DNA from: Microtetraspora fusca
GTDB taxonomy: Bacteria > Actinomycetota > Actinomycetes > Streptosporangiales > Streptosporangiaceae
Length of the DNA stretch: 64,000 nucleotides
Assembly (NCBI RefSeq): GCF_001570365.1
Contig: NZ_BBYK01000055.1
Coordinates: 34,912 to 98,911 of the forward strand
Direction of reading: 5' to 3'
This document shows, piece by piece, positions 1-7,679 of this stretch. A model generated the notes under the pieces. The model was not told where the DNA came from. It did not search any database and saw nothing but the letters and a program-made list of their open reading frames with translations. Within the stretch, counting starts at the first letter, position 1; the number at the start of each line of letters is the position of its first letter. The position numbers were made by a program, and so were the translations under genes.

Positions 1-218
1 TCCGCCCCGTCGCCGGGAGAACCGCTCACGATTTCCCGATGCGGACGTGACCCCATATCCCCTGGCAGCGCGGCCACGGCACCATCGCGGACATCGCCCG
101 CGACGTCCACCTCTCGGCCGGCACGGTGCGCGACCACCTGTCCGCGGCCATCCAGAAGCTCGGCGCGCGGACCAGGGCCGAGGCCGTGGAGATCGCGGAG
201 GGCAAGGGGTGGCTCTGA
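1..218 (+). pseudogene. C-terminal remnant of a LuxR-type response regulator
   Basis: From about base 72 the reading frame ending at the TGA at 216-218 encodes a LuxR-type helix-turn-helix: TIADIARDVHLSAGTVRDHL is followed by an AAIQKLGARTRAEAV tail and ends in KGWL, as in NarL/FixJ response regulators. In that frame a TGA lies at 48-50. The expected PLT start of the HTH appears in a different frame at about 19-30. The spacing between the two pieces is not a multiple of three, so a frameshift or small indel separates them. The gene also runs off the window edge, so the receiver domain cannot be checked. It was probably a two-component regulator and is probably broken, unless the indel is a sequencing error. 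Confidence 0.5.
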
Positions 219-339
219 TCGGCCCACGGACCGGTCATACGACGTGCCGGGGCGACCTCGCCGAGCGCGGGTTTCCGGCGAGCCCCGGGTGATGGTCGGC
301 TGCGGTTTTGTCCCCCAAATGTGATCGTCCATTACTAAT

Positions 340-651
340 GTGATCAATGTGCGGAAAACGATCATGGCGGCTTTTGCCGCGGCAACACTGCTGCTCACCT
401 CCGGCGCCCCCGCCTTCGCGGCCACCGGTACGCATTCGCACACGAGCTCGGCCGGCTGGTGTCAGAAAAGGCAACCGTCAGGCAGGTACTACTACCTGCA
501 CAACAAACACTGGGACTGCGTCTCGCCCGGCGCCTTCTGTTCCAAAGCCCAGCACAACGCCTACGGATACTCCATGCGGGCCAGGGCCCACGCCAAGCGA
601 TACAAGTGCGTCCGCTATCCCAGCAACACCTGGCACTGGAAGCCGGTCTAA
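340..651 (+). CDS. small secreted four-cysteine protein
   Basis: This 103-residue protein has a clear Sec signal peptide: basic NVRK, a hydrophobic AAFAAATLLL core, then an APAFA-A cleavage site near residue 28. The mature part is about 75 residues, rich in Tyr, His and Trp, with four cysteines (GWC, WDC, AFC, YKC) spaced so that two disulfides are plausible. The start is GTG at 340; an internal ATG at 364 would shorten the basic n-region. I do not recognise the family. It stands alone between the LuxR remnant and the PadR gene. Export is well supported; function is unknown. Confidence 0.7.
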   Translation: MINVRKTIMAAFAAATLLLTSGAPAFAATGTHSHTSSAGWCQKRQPSGRYYYLHNKHWDCVSPGAFCSKAQHNAYGYSMRARAHAKRYKCVRYPSNTWHWKPV

Positions 652-761
652 CCACGCGCCGACATAAGCGACCGGACGGCACCGTCGAGTTTCCCCTCGG
701 CGGTGCCGCTCTCTTTCAGTCGGGACGGCCGCCCTCATAAAGCGCATAGGTACACAGCGCG

Positions 762-780
762 TACTACTTGTCGCGTAGTA
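762..780. promoter_or_regulatory. candidate PadR operator
   Basis: A perfect 6-bp inverted repeat, TACTAC / GTAGTA with a 7-bp spacer, lies 12 bp upstream of the ATG of the PadR gene. PadR regulators commonly autoregulate through palindromes overlapping their own promoter, so this is the natural operator candidate. The role is inferred from position. Confidence 0.4.
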
Positions 781-791
781 ACCTGAGAGCC

Positions 792-1091
792 ATGCAAGCC
801 AACGACTCGCAGACGCTCGTGCTGTGCGCGCTGGCCGACGGGCCGATGCACGGGTACGCGATCAACGCGGCGATCGAGCGGCTCACGGGACAACGGCTGG
901 GGCCGGGCAGCCTCTACGGCGCACTGACCCGCCTGGAGGCCAAGAACCTCATCGAGCCGGTCGAGGGAACCGGGCGCCAGCGCCCGGTCCGCCTGACCGC
1001 GCAGGGCCGCGAGGTGCTGGAGCAGGAGTTGCGCACCATGGCGCGGGTGGCCGCGGCCGGACTGAAGAGCCTGGGGGTGCGTACGGCATGA
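792..1091 (+). CDS. PadR family transcriptional regulator
   Basis: A 99-residue winged-helix repressor of the PadR type. After MQANDSQTLVLCALADGPMHGYAI, whose GPMHGY turn is typical of the family, come a recognition helix (LGPGSLYGALTRLEAKNLI) and a beta wing (GRQRPVRLT). A short C-terminal helix probably forms the dimer. ATG 792 is preferred over the in-frame TTG at 768 because the palindrome at 762-780 would then lie in the promoter. Its stop overlaps the start of the next gene by 4 bp (ATGA at 1088-1091), so the two are translationally coupled. It probably controls that membrane partner and itself. Confidence 0.85.
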   Translation: MQANDSQTLVLCALADGPMHGYAINAAIERLTGQRLGPGSLYGALTRLEAKNLIEPVEGTGRQRPVRLTAQGREVLEQELRTMARVAAAGLKSLGVRTA

Positions 1092-1487
1092 GCCTGGCCC
1101 GGCGGCTGGCCGGACTCTATCCGCCCGCCTTCCGGCAGCGATGGGGGCCGGACCTGGAGATCGAGATCAGGGCCGCGGGGGCACGGTCGTGGCCCAATCT
1201 GGCGGTGAGCGTGGCCGCCATGTGGCTGCATCCGGCCATCTGGCCCGCCGACTCGCGTTCTCAGCGGCACGCGCGGGCGGCCACGACTGCGGCGGCGGTG
1301 ACGGCGGCTCCGGCTGGGCATGTGGACGCTCACCGCCACCTCCGCGATGACCGCGGCGGTCGTCCTCTCCCTCTCGGCGGCCAACGGGCACCTCGGCCCC
1401 TCACCGACTCTGGTGAGCGCGGGCCTGCTCCTGCCCATGTCGGCGTACAAGTGGACGCTGAACGACCTGAACGGCCTGAACGCATAG
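1088..1487 (+). pseudogene. PadR-coupled membrane protein, frameshifted
   Basis: The ATG at 1088 overlaps the padR stop and opens MSLARRLAGLYPPAFRQRWG, a start typical of small membrane proteins paired with PadR in actinomycetes. After about 75 residues the frame drifts into low-complexity sequence. A different frame from about 1318 carries the expected hydrophobic segments (TSAMTAAVVLSLSAANG, then VSAGLLLPMSAYKW) and stops at 1485-1487. One intact protein of about 130 residues would result if the frame changed at about 1290-1320, in a GC-only stretch. This is either a real disabling indel or an assembly error; the rest reads as normal coding sequence. Confidence 0.6.
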
Positions 1488-1634
1488 GCGACGTTCGGGC
1501 TCGGGAGACGACCTTCACGAAGCGGGTCCGTGCCCGGAGATCACGCTTCAAAGCGCGCGGGGACCGGACGGCGGCCACCTGTAGCATGCCGCTGGCCCAA
1601 TCGGTCGAGCACCACTCCACAAAAGGAGCGCCTC

Positions 1635-2579
1635 GTGCGAGACATCACCGTATTCAGCGGTAGCGCCCATCCCGAACTCGCGGCCGAAATCTGCGCCCAT
1701 TTGGGAACCCCGCTGCATCCGGTCCAAATCAAGCGTTTCGCCAACGACTGCCTGGAAGTGCAGTTGCAGGCCAACTGCCGAGAACGCGACGTGTTTCTCA
1801 TCCAGCCTCTCGTCCCTCCGGTCCAGGAACACCTCGTCGAGCTGCTCCTGATGCTGGACGCCGCCCGGGGCGCCTCGGCCGCGAGGACGACCGTGGTGAT
1901 GCCCCACTTCGCCTACGCCCGGTCGGACAAGAAGGACGCTCCGCGCATCTCCATCGGCGCGCGCCTGGTCGCCGACCTCCTGGTCGCCGCGGGGGCGAGC
2001 CGCGTGCTCACGATGACCCTGCACTCGCCCCAGGTCCACGGTTTCTTCAGCGTCCCGGTCGATCATCTGCACGCCCTGCGCGAGTTGGCCGCGCATTTCC
2101 GCCAGTACGACCTCTCCAACACCGTCATCGTCTCCCCCGACCTGGGCAACGCCAAGGAGGCCGCGGCCTTCGCCCGGCTCCTGGGCGTCGAGGTCGCGAT
2201 GGGAGCCAAGCAGCGGCTGAGCGACGACCGGGTCACCATCAGCTCGGTGATCGGCGATGTCACGGGTAAGGACGTCATCGTCCTGGACGACGAGATCGCC
2301 AAGGGTACGACGGTGATCGAGCTGCTGGACCGGCTCCGAGAACGCAAGGTCGGCTCGATACGCATCGCCTGCACCCACGGCCTGTTCGCCGGCGGAGCGG
2401 TCGACCGTCTCGGCAGCCAGTCCGACGTGGCGGAAATCGTCTGCACCAACACGGTGCCGGTCCCGGTGGTCGCGCCCGGCTCCAAGCTCCGCGTCCTGTC
2501 GATCGCGCCCGCCCTCGCCGAGGCCATGCGTCGCATCCACGACGGCGAATCGGTCAGCGCCCTGTTCGACGCACCTTGA
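1635..2579 (+). CDS. prs: divergent ribose-phosphate pyrophosphokinase (PRPP synthetase)
   Basis: A 314-residue member of the PRPP synthetase family, which transfers pyrophosphate from ATP to ribose 5-phosphate. The start is GTG 1635 with AAAGGAG 7 bp upstream. Recognisable segments are the flexible-loop motif PHFAYARSDKK, the HGFFSVPVDHL dimer/phosphate segment, VSPDLGNAKEA, and the PRPP-binding loop LDDEIAKGTT at residues about 216-226. The loop differs from the usual DDMIDTGGT, and the usual acidic-LH motif reads MTLHS, so this is a divergent paralogue rather than the housekeeping enzyme. It is monocistronic, followed by a hairpin at 2624-2656. Catalytic activity is likely but not certain. 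Confidence 0.85.
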   Translation: MRDITVFSGSAHPELAAEICAHLGTPLHPVQIKRFANDCLEVQLQANCRERDVFLIQPLVPPVQEHLVELLLMLDAARGASAARTTVVMPHFAYARSDKKDAPRISIGARLVADLLVAAGASRVLTMTLHSPQVHGFFSVPVDHLHALRELAAHFRQYDLSNTVIVSPDLGNAKEAAAFARLLGVEVAMGAKQRLSDDRVTISSVIGDVTGKDVIVLDDEIAKGTTVIELLDRLRERKVGSIRIACTHGLFAGGAVDRLGSQSDVAEIVCTNTVPVPVVAPGSKLRVLSIAPALAEAMRRIHDGESVSALFDAP

Positions 2580-2623
2580 CGACATAAATCACGCCATAGC
2601 GCGATCCCGGCCATCCCGCCGAA

Positions 2624-2656
2624 GGCCCAGGTCACGGGCAGTCCTCGACCTGGGCC
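2624..2656 (+). terminator. hairpin terminator after prs
   Basis: A perfect 10-bp inverted repeat (GGCCCAGGTC / GACCTGGGCC) with a 13-nt loop lies 45 bp after the prs stop. No T-tract follows, which is usual in high-GC actinomycetes. Confidence 0.5.
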
Positions 2657-2798
2657 GCATCCTTCCCGATCACAACGGCCCGTTGGACGGGATCAACCTG
2701 CGGCGTTTCTCCAGGAAGCAGGCCGATCCCCCGTCACATAAGTGACAGGCACTCCGCTTCCGGGCCGGTGCAGAGGGGTACGGCGACCGGAGTCCGCG

Positions 2799-3218
2799 CT
2801 ACCTGACCTCGACGTAGTCGCCGCTCGTGGCGATCGACAGGTAGCGGTCCGTGTCCTTGAAGGAAACCACGGCGTACCAGGTGCCGGACTTCTTGGCCTT
2901 GAACGTCTTGTGCCACCGCCCGTACCGGTCGGTGGTCACCGTTGCCACCACGGTCAGCGGCTTCTTCAAGCCGGGGCTGAATCCGATCTTCACCTTGGCC
3001 CCCTTCAGCGGCTGCCAGGTCTTCCCCTTCCACTGCAGCGTTCCGTGGACGGTCAGCGGCCGCCCCTTCTTCACCGGCTCCGGACCGGCGTCGAACCCGA
3101 TGATTCGGGTTCGGTAGTAGTCGGTCGCATTCGACGGGACGGACGCGGCGTGGGCCGCGCCGGGGATGGCCAGTGCCCCCAGCGCGAGGCCGGCGGCGAT
3201 CGCCAGCGATTTGAGCAT
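2799..3218 (-). CDS. secreted Ig-like beta-sandwich protein
   Basis: A 139-residue exported protein. The start is ATG at 3218, preceded by GGAGGAAAACG. Signal peptide: MLKSLAIAAGLALGALAIPG with cleavage after AHA. The mature region looks like one bacterial Ig-like/Big-type beta-sandwich: KGRPLTVHGTLQWKGK, KVKIGFSP, TVVATVTTDRYGRWHKTF, SGTWYAVVSF. The pattern of 'reinforce, set against a reference, then GTWYAVV' is common in actinobacterial secreted proteins of unknown role. No catalytic motif or cysteine pair is visible. It is convergent with prs and stands alone. Export is confident; function is unknown. Confidence 0.75.
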   Translation of the reverse strand: MLKSLAIAAGLALGALAIPGAAHAASVPSNATDYYRTRIIGFDAGPEPVKKGRPLTVHGTLQWKGKTWQPLKGAKVKIGFSPGLKKPLTVVATVTTDRYGRWHKTFKAKKSGTWYAVVSFKDTDRYLSIATSGDYVEVR

Positions 3219-3496
3219 GATGCGTTTTCCTCCGATGAAATCTCCTTCAGGCCCTGCATCTTCCGTCATCGGCGCATGCAAGATCAATACGCTGAGGCGC
3301 GCTCGTACGGCCGATCACTCCTGAGCCGGCATGACAGCGCCGTTCTCCACCGGCACGGTGCTCACCGTTGACGGCGGCGCCGTATGAGACGGGGCCGCCG
3401 GGCCACGGTCGCCTGGGCCCTACGGTGCCAGGCGTCACCGACCGGACCCTGCGCCCCCTGCCGCGCGTTCGGACGACAGGAGGCGTTGATCGGGGC

Positions 3497-4300
3497 TCAG
3501 ATCTGCTTGAGGAACCCGCCGTCGACGGCGAAGTCCGCTCCGGTCGTGCTGGCAGAACGGGGTGAGGCGAGCAGGGCGACCACGTCGGCGATCTCCTGCG
3601 GGTCGACCAGACGGCCGGTCGACAACTTCATCATTTCGGGCGCCACCTGCTCGATGACGCTGTCGCGGTCGGTTCCGGCCTGGGCGGCGATGATGTCGGC
3701 CGCGCCGCCGCTCTCCGTCCACCACGCCGTACGCACCGGACCCGGGGAAACGGTGTTCACCCGGATGCCCTGGGGAGCGAACTCCTCGGAGAGGGCCTTG
3801 GCCAGGTTGTTGAGCCCCGCCTTGGCGGCGTTGTAGTCGACGTTCATGGGAGCGGGCAGGCGGGCGCTGCCCGAGGAGATGTTCACGATCGACCCGCCGC
3901 CCCGGGCCAGCATCGGCGTGATGGCCGCCCGGACGGCGCGTACGACGGAGAACAGGTTGAACTCGAACATCACCCGCCAGTCCTCGTCGGTCGGGGCCAT
4001 GAACGAGAAGCGCGGCAGCGCCACGCCGGGCGGCGGCCCGCCGGCGTTGTTCACCAGGATGTCGAGCCCGCCGAACTCGGAAACGGCCCTCTCCACGATC
4101 TGCCCGGGAGCCTCCGGGTCCATGAGATCGGCCGGAACGTGGACCAGGTCGCCGGTGAGCGCGTCCAACTCGGGGGTGCTCTTCCGCGAGGCGGCCACGA
4201 CGCGGACGCCCTCGCCCAGGAGAGTGCGCGTGACGGCCAGGCCGATGCCCTTGGACGCGCCCGTTACGACGGCGACCCGGCCGGAAAGCTGGAGATCCAT
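3497..4300 (-). CDS. SDR family NAD(P)-dependent oxidoreductase
   Basis: A 267-residue classical short-chain dehydrogenase/reductase. The N-terminal Rossmann signature TGASKGIG (residues about 13-20), the NNAG motif, a catalytic Ser in NISSGSA, YNAAKAG as the Tyr-x3-Lys pair, and a C-terminal GADFAVDGGF tail are all in order. Length is normal for the family. It would oxidise or reduce a small alcohol or ketone using NAD(P); the substrate cannot be read from sequence. It is monocistronic, with about 280 bp of non-coding DNA between it and the secreted protein gene. Confidence 0.9.
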   Translation of the reverse strand: MDLQLSGRVAVVTGASKGIGLAVTRTLLGEGVRVVAASRKSTPELDALTGDLVHVPADLMDPEAPGQIVERAVSEFGGLDILVNNAGGPPPGVALPRFSFMAPTDEDWRVMFEFNLFSVVRAVRAAITPMLARGGGSIVNISSGSARLPAPMNVDYNAAKAGLNNLAKALSEEFAPQGIRVNTVSPGPVRTAWWTESGGAADIIAAQAGTDRDSVIEQVAPEMMKLSTGRLVDPQEIADVVALLASPRSASTTGADFAVDGGFLKQI

Positions 4301-4625
4301 ATGTCATTCCCTCGTCGTGATTTCCGTCCGGAAAATGGCGGACGGTTTCGTCGTGAAAACGGTACGAGCGGTCGCGTGACGAGGACCGGCGCGATTCAGA
4401 CGACTAATCGCAGCGGAAATCGGACAGGCAATTCGGCTCCTCCGCGCTTACGTCTCGAACGGACGACGTGGGCGACGGCCCCGGACCCTCCCACGGCGGA
4501 GCGGCGCCTCCGACCTGGGGAAGTCGGAAGGTCCCGCGCTGTAGGGACCGAAGTCCCTGGGCCGGCGGCCGACCGCGCATGAGGCTGGGGAGAACAGGAC
4601 ATGTCCCATTGGGGGGTGGGATCCG
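4301..4625. other. intergenic region, no gene seen
   Basis: These 325 bp separate the divergent SDR and coiled-coil genes. Open frames here are out-of-frame GC shadows without ribosome-binding sites. The promoters of both flanking genes presumably lie here; I cannot point to a specific motif. Confidence 0.5.
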
Positions 4626-4889
4626 ATGACACCTCACGAGTCCGGTACGGGGACCGCGGCCGAGGAGACGCATCGGCTGGCGGTCGAACTGGACCTTCTC
4701 AAGGCCCGGGTGAGCCGCCTGGAACAGCAGGTCCGGTCCCTGGCGGAGGCGAACCTGGCCCTCGCCCGCGGTATGGAGGCGAACCCGCTGGAAGAGCCCG
4801 ACCAGACACGTCCCGAGCACAGCGCCCGGCTCGCCCACGAACTGCTGCTCGCCGCCGGCCTCGTGCCCCCGAAGGCCGAACCGGAGTGA
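4626..4889 (+). CDS. small coiled-coil hypothetical protein
   Basis: An 87-residue acidic protein. Residues about 15-50 form a heptad-rich coiled coil (HRLAVELDLLKARVSRLEQQ, then VRSLAEANLALARGM), followed by a Pro/Glu linker and a short helix SARLAHELLLAAGL. There are no cysteines, signal peptide or membrane segment. GGGGGGTGGG lies about 5-15 bp before the ATG. Codon third positions are strongly GC, as expected of a real gene. Family not recognised; it could be a small scaffold or oligomerisation peptide. Confidence 0.55.
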   Translation: MTPHESGTGTAAEETHRLAVELDLLKARVSRLEQQVRSLAEANLALARGMEANPLEEPDQTRPEHSARLAHELLLAAGLVPPKAEPE

Positions 4890-5081
4890 TCGGCCGGCCT
4901 CGGTGTCCGTACCGCCCATGATCGGCACCACACCGGCCGCGGCCGACATGGCGCGTCCGGGTCGGCGGTGACTACACGGGCGCGTAGGTCAGGCGGTCGG
5001 CCTCGCTCCGCGAGGGGCCGACGACGATGCCGGGAGCCTGGCATTCGAGCTGCATGTTCGGCAGTACGGTGGCGGACGGTC

Positions 5082-5360
5082 TCACCGCTGCTCCAGGCCG
5101 GGCATCTCCTCGATCGCCATCCCTCGGGAGACCATTTCCTTGAGCGCCGTCTGGTACAGGCAATGGCTCAGCCTGGCCAGGGCGCGGGCGGCGGCCAACT
5201 CGTCGCCGATCTCCGGAACGAGCCGGTCGTCCGGACTCCGGTGGGCGTGGCCGGCGCCGGAGACGCTGACGCCGTCCGCGACGGCCAACGCGGCACGGGC
5301 ATGGGTGTCGTCACCGTGCTCGCTGATGTCGATGACGACGTTCCACCGTTTGTCGCTCAT
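5082..5360 (-). CDS. DUF1876 domain protein (second of a tandem pair)
   Basis: A 92-residue DUF1876 protein: KRWNVVIDISEHGDDTHARA, then the HRSPDD--VPEIGDELAAARALARL signature with an extended C-terminal tail. DUF1876 is a small dsRBD-like actinobacterial domain of unknown function. ATG 5360 is chosen because AAGGAG sits 7 bp upstream of it; an ATG two codons earlier is only 1 bp from the Shine-Dalgarno. It starts 2 bp after the stop of the paralogue at 5363-5626, so the two are co-transcribed. It diverges from the partner in its C-terminal tail. Confidence 0.8.
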   Translation of the reverse strand: MSDKRWNVVIDISEHGDDTHARAALAVADGVSVSGAGHAHRSPDDRLVPEIGDELAAARALARLSHCLYQTALKEMVSRGMAIEEMPGLEQR

Positions 5361-5362
5361 CC

Positions 5363-5626
5363 TCATACTCCTTCGCCCCGATCGGCCGCGTGGCCGGCGA
5401 TGTCCTCCGGGCCGATGGCGGACAACTTCCGCGTCAGGTCGGCCAGTGCCCGGGCGATCGCCGGCTCCTCGCCGATCTCGGGGACGGAAGCGTCCGTCGG
5501 ATTGCGGCGCGCGCGGCCGACCCCTACCACATGGGCGTCGTCCCCGGTGGACAGGACGGCGCGAGCGGTGGTGTCGTCGTCGTCCTCGTCGACGTAGATC
5601 TGGATGCCGCGCTGCTCTGCTTCCAT
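5363..5626 (-). CDS. DUF1876 domain protein (first of a tandem pair)
   Basis: An 87-residue paralogue of the next gene: GIQIYVDEDDDDTTARAVL, a VVGVGRARRNP strand, and the family core SVPEIGEEPAIARALADL. The acidic DEDDDD run in the first hairpin is unusual compared with the usual DEH. It lies immediately upstream of its paralogue with a 2-bp gap, indicating duplication within one operon. Such proteins occur in multiple copies in actinomycetes; no biochemical role is established to my knowledge. Confidence 0.8.
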   Translation of the reverse strand: MEAEQRGIQIYVDEDDDDTTARAVLSTGDDAHVVGVGRARRNPTDASVPEIGEEPAIARALADLTRKLSAIGPEDIAGHAADRGEGV

Positions 5627-5752
5627 GGTCGCCCCCGTCCCATGGTGTTCTCCGTCGCCGACACTGTGCGCCCGCGGCTCTCACGTCTCCATCCCAAGCC
5701 CTGACGGACAGCGTCCCCCAGAGGCGAAGGTCCCGCCCTACGGCATGGCCGG

Positions 5753-6649
5753 TCAACCGGCCGGGGACGGGACGGGACGCCACTCGAAGGCGTCGCCGCG
5801 GCGCCTGACCAGGCCCAGCCCCGGAAACGGCAGGTGGTAGGCGTGGACGAGCATGGTCTCGTCGGCCGCCCAGGCCAGGAGCCTGCGGCGGCTGAGCACC
5901 GACCGCTCGGCGTCGAGGTCCCACGGCGTACGCCAGGCGAGGTGGCTCAACTGGAGTCGGTCGTGGAAGGAGTCGCCGACGCAGAGCAACCGCTCCCCCC
6001 GGGACTCCAGCAGGACGGCCGTGTGCCCCGGGGTGTGGCCCGCCGCCTCGATGGTGCGGACGTGGGGCAGGATCTCGGCGCCGTACTCGAACGCACGCAG
6101 CCTCTCCCCGAAGACCCTGATCGCCTCCCGAGCCGGTGCGCGCTGGTCGGCCGGGGCCGAGCAGGCGGCGTCCGACCAGAACGCCACCTCGGCGGCGTGC
6201 GCGTACGGGGTCGCCCCCGGGAACGCCGGCTCCCCCGGCCACACGGCTCCCCGCGCGTGGTCTTCGTGAAGATGCGTGAACACGACGGCGGCCAGGTCGG
6301 ACGGCGCGAGCCCGACCGCGGCCAGCCTCTCGTCGAGCCTGCCGACCATGGGGGAGACCTCCGGACCGTAGCCGAGGAAGCTCCTGCCGAGTCCGGTGTC
6401 GATCAGCGCCGACCCGGCCGAGGTCTCGACGTACAGGCAGTTGTAGCCGCACGGCACCGTGGTCCTGCCGACGCCCTCCGCCTCCACCGCGTCGCGCAGC
6501 TCCCGCTCCGGTACGCCCGAGGCGGGGGTGAAGAAATCGGACAGTGACGGCTCCCACGGCGGTGCGAACCGGCCGTCGCTGATCACAACGCAGGAGAGGT
6601 CCCCCACCGCGAAGCGGCGGACCGGCTCCCCCTGTCTCGGCTCGTACAC
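5753..6649 (-). CDS. metallo-beta-lactamase-fold hydrolase
   Basis: About 298 residues with the MBL-fold metal motif THLHEDH (HxHxDH), a preceding strand ALIDTGLG, AAGHTPGH for the third histidine, and CVGDSFHD for the bridging aspartate. It therefore binds two metals and probably hydrolyses an ester, lactone or thioester; lactonase-like members share this layout. The start is taken as GTG 6649 (VYEPRQGEPV), with GGGGGA just upstream. The open frame extends to 6751, but those residues look non-coding. It is divergent from the ASCH gene, with the shared promoter region between them. Confidence 0.85.
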   Translation of the reverse strand: MYEPRQGEPVRRFAVGDLSCVVISDGRFAPPWEPSLSDFFTPASGVPERELRDAVEAEGVGRTTVPCGYNCLYVETSAGSALIDTGLGRSFLGYGPEVSPMVGRLDERLAAVGLAPSDLAAVVFTHLHEDHARGAVWPGEPAFPGATPYAHAAEVAFWSDAACSAPADQRAPAREAIRVFGERLRAFEYGAEILPHVRTIEAAGHTPGHTAVLLESRGERLLCVGDSFHDRLQLSHLAWRTPWDLDAERSVLSRRRLLAWAADETMLVHAYHLPFPGLGLVRRRGDAFEWRPVPSPAG

Positions 6650-6781
6650 GTCTCCCCCAAGCGTCCTCGTGTCGTCCGGTGAGATGGTTGACGGTTCCGC
6701 CCCAAAACATGGTTGAGGGATGCCCCAGGAACCATGACCGGCGGCGGACAAGTCAGGGCGAGCCGGTCATAGTCTGATGTG

Positions 6782-7231
6782 ATGCCCCATTCCCCCGAGA
6801 TCATCGATCCCGGCTCCCTGCCCAGGGCCGCGTTCGCCTTTCCCGGCCCGCTCCGGGACCAGCTTGTCGCGGCGATCATCGACGGCCGCAAGGTCGCCAC
6901 GACCGCCCTGCTCATCGAGTACGAGCGCGCGGGCGAGGACCTTCCGAAGGTCGGCGCGCGTGCGACGGTGGTGGACTCCGCCGACCGTCCGGTGGCCGTC
7001 ATCGAGGTGACGGACGTGCGCGTCGCGCCATTGGGAGAGGTGGACGAACTCCACGCGAGAGACGAGGGCGAGGGGCACACCACGGTCGCGGAGTGGCGCG
7101 CCGCCCACGAGGAGTTCTGGCACAGTCAGGCGATGCGCTCGGAGCTCGGCGACGCCGCCTTCACCGTGGACGACACCACCCCGGCGGTCCTGGAGCGCTT
7201 CCGCATGGTCGCCGACCTCCGTACGCCCTGA
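6782..7231 (+). CDS. ASCH domain protein
   Basis: A 149-residue ASCH-domain protein: FPGPLRDQLVAAIIDGRKVATTA (the GxKxxT-like ligand element), a central beta barrel VGARATVVD...AVIEVTDVRVAPLGEVD, and a C-terminal EWRAAHEEFW helix. ASCH proteins share the PUA-like fold and are thought to bind RNA or modified nucleobases; some act as amidohydrolases on N4-acetylcytidine. A GTG directly precedes the ATG; ATG 6782 is preferred. It is monocistronic. The specific substrate is unknown. Confidence 0.85.
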   Translation: MPHSPEIIDPGSLPRAAFAFPGPLRDQLVAAIIDGRKVATTALLIEYERAGEDLPKVGARATVVDSADRPVAVIEVTDVRVAPLGEVDELHARDEGEGHTTVAEWRAAHEEFWHSQAMRSELGDAAFTVDDTTPAVLERFRMVADLRTP

Positions 7232-7326
7232 CGGCGAAGCGACCTCGGCGGTTTCCGGCCCGGGCTCCCGTGGCCCGGGCTCCGCTCCCCCTCTGGTACG
7301 CGGAAACGGTCACCGAGTGGGCTCGA

Positions 7327-7584
7327 TCATTCCTGCGGCTCGCCGGCGCCGGCGGGATACGTCGGGCCGGCCATTCCGGCGGGCAGCAGCAGGAAGACCT
7401 TCTTCTCCAGGCGATCCATCCTGCCCCGCCGTCCGAAGACCAGTCCGGCGGCGAAGTCCACGAACTGCTTGGCCTCGCCGTCGGGCAATCCCGTCAGATC
7501 CATCACCACCGGGGTGCCCGTACGGAAGTAGTGCCCGACGTACAGCGCCTCGTTGTAGTCCCGCGGACGCAGCTTCTTGATCAC
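7327..7584 (-). CDS. SepF-like cell division protein paralogue
   Basis: About 85 residues matching the SepF core domain: a KKLRPRDYNEA strand, HYFRTGTPVVMDLTGLPDGE, FVDFAAGLVFG and the closing strand KKVFLLLPAG. SepF polymerises and anchors FtsZ to the membrane in Gram-positives. This copy lacks the amphipathic N-terminal membrane anchor and linker, and it is not in a division cluster, so it is an accessory paralogue (like SepF2/SepF3 of actinomycetes). The start is GTG 7584, with GGAG very close. It is divergent from the next gene. Confidence 0.8.
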   Translation of the reverse strand: MIKKLRPRDYNEALYVGHYFRTGTPVVMDLTGLPDGEAKQFVDFAAGLVFGRRGRMDRLEKKVFLLLPAGMAGPTYPAGAGEPQE

Positions 7585-7679
7585 CGCTCCAGTCTGCCCC
7601 TGGGGTGGTGAGCCGCCAAGGGCGTCCTCCACGGGCGTACGTGGGGCCGAACCGCCGCGTTTGCCGCCATTATGCGGGA

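Noticed and set aside
4404..4949. Minus-strand frame opposite the coiled-coil gene
   Set aside because: No start signal, and composition typical of antisense frames.
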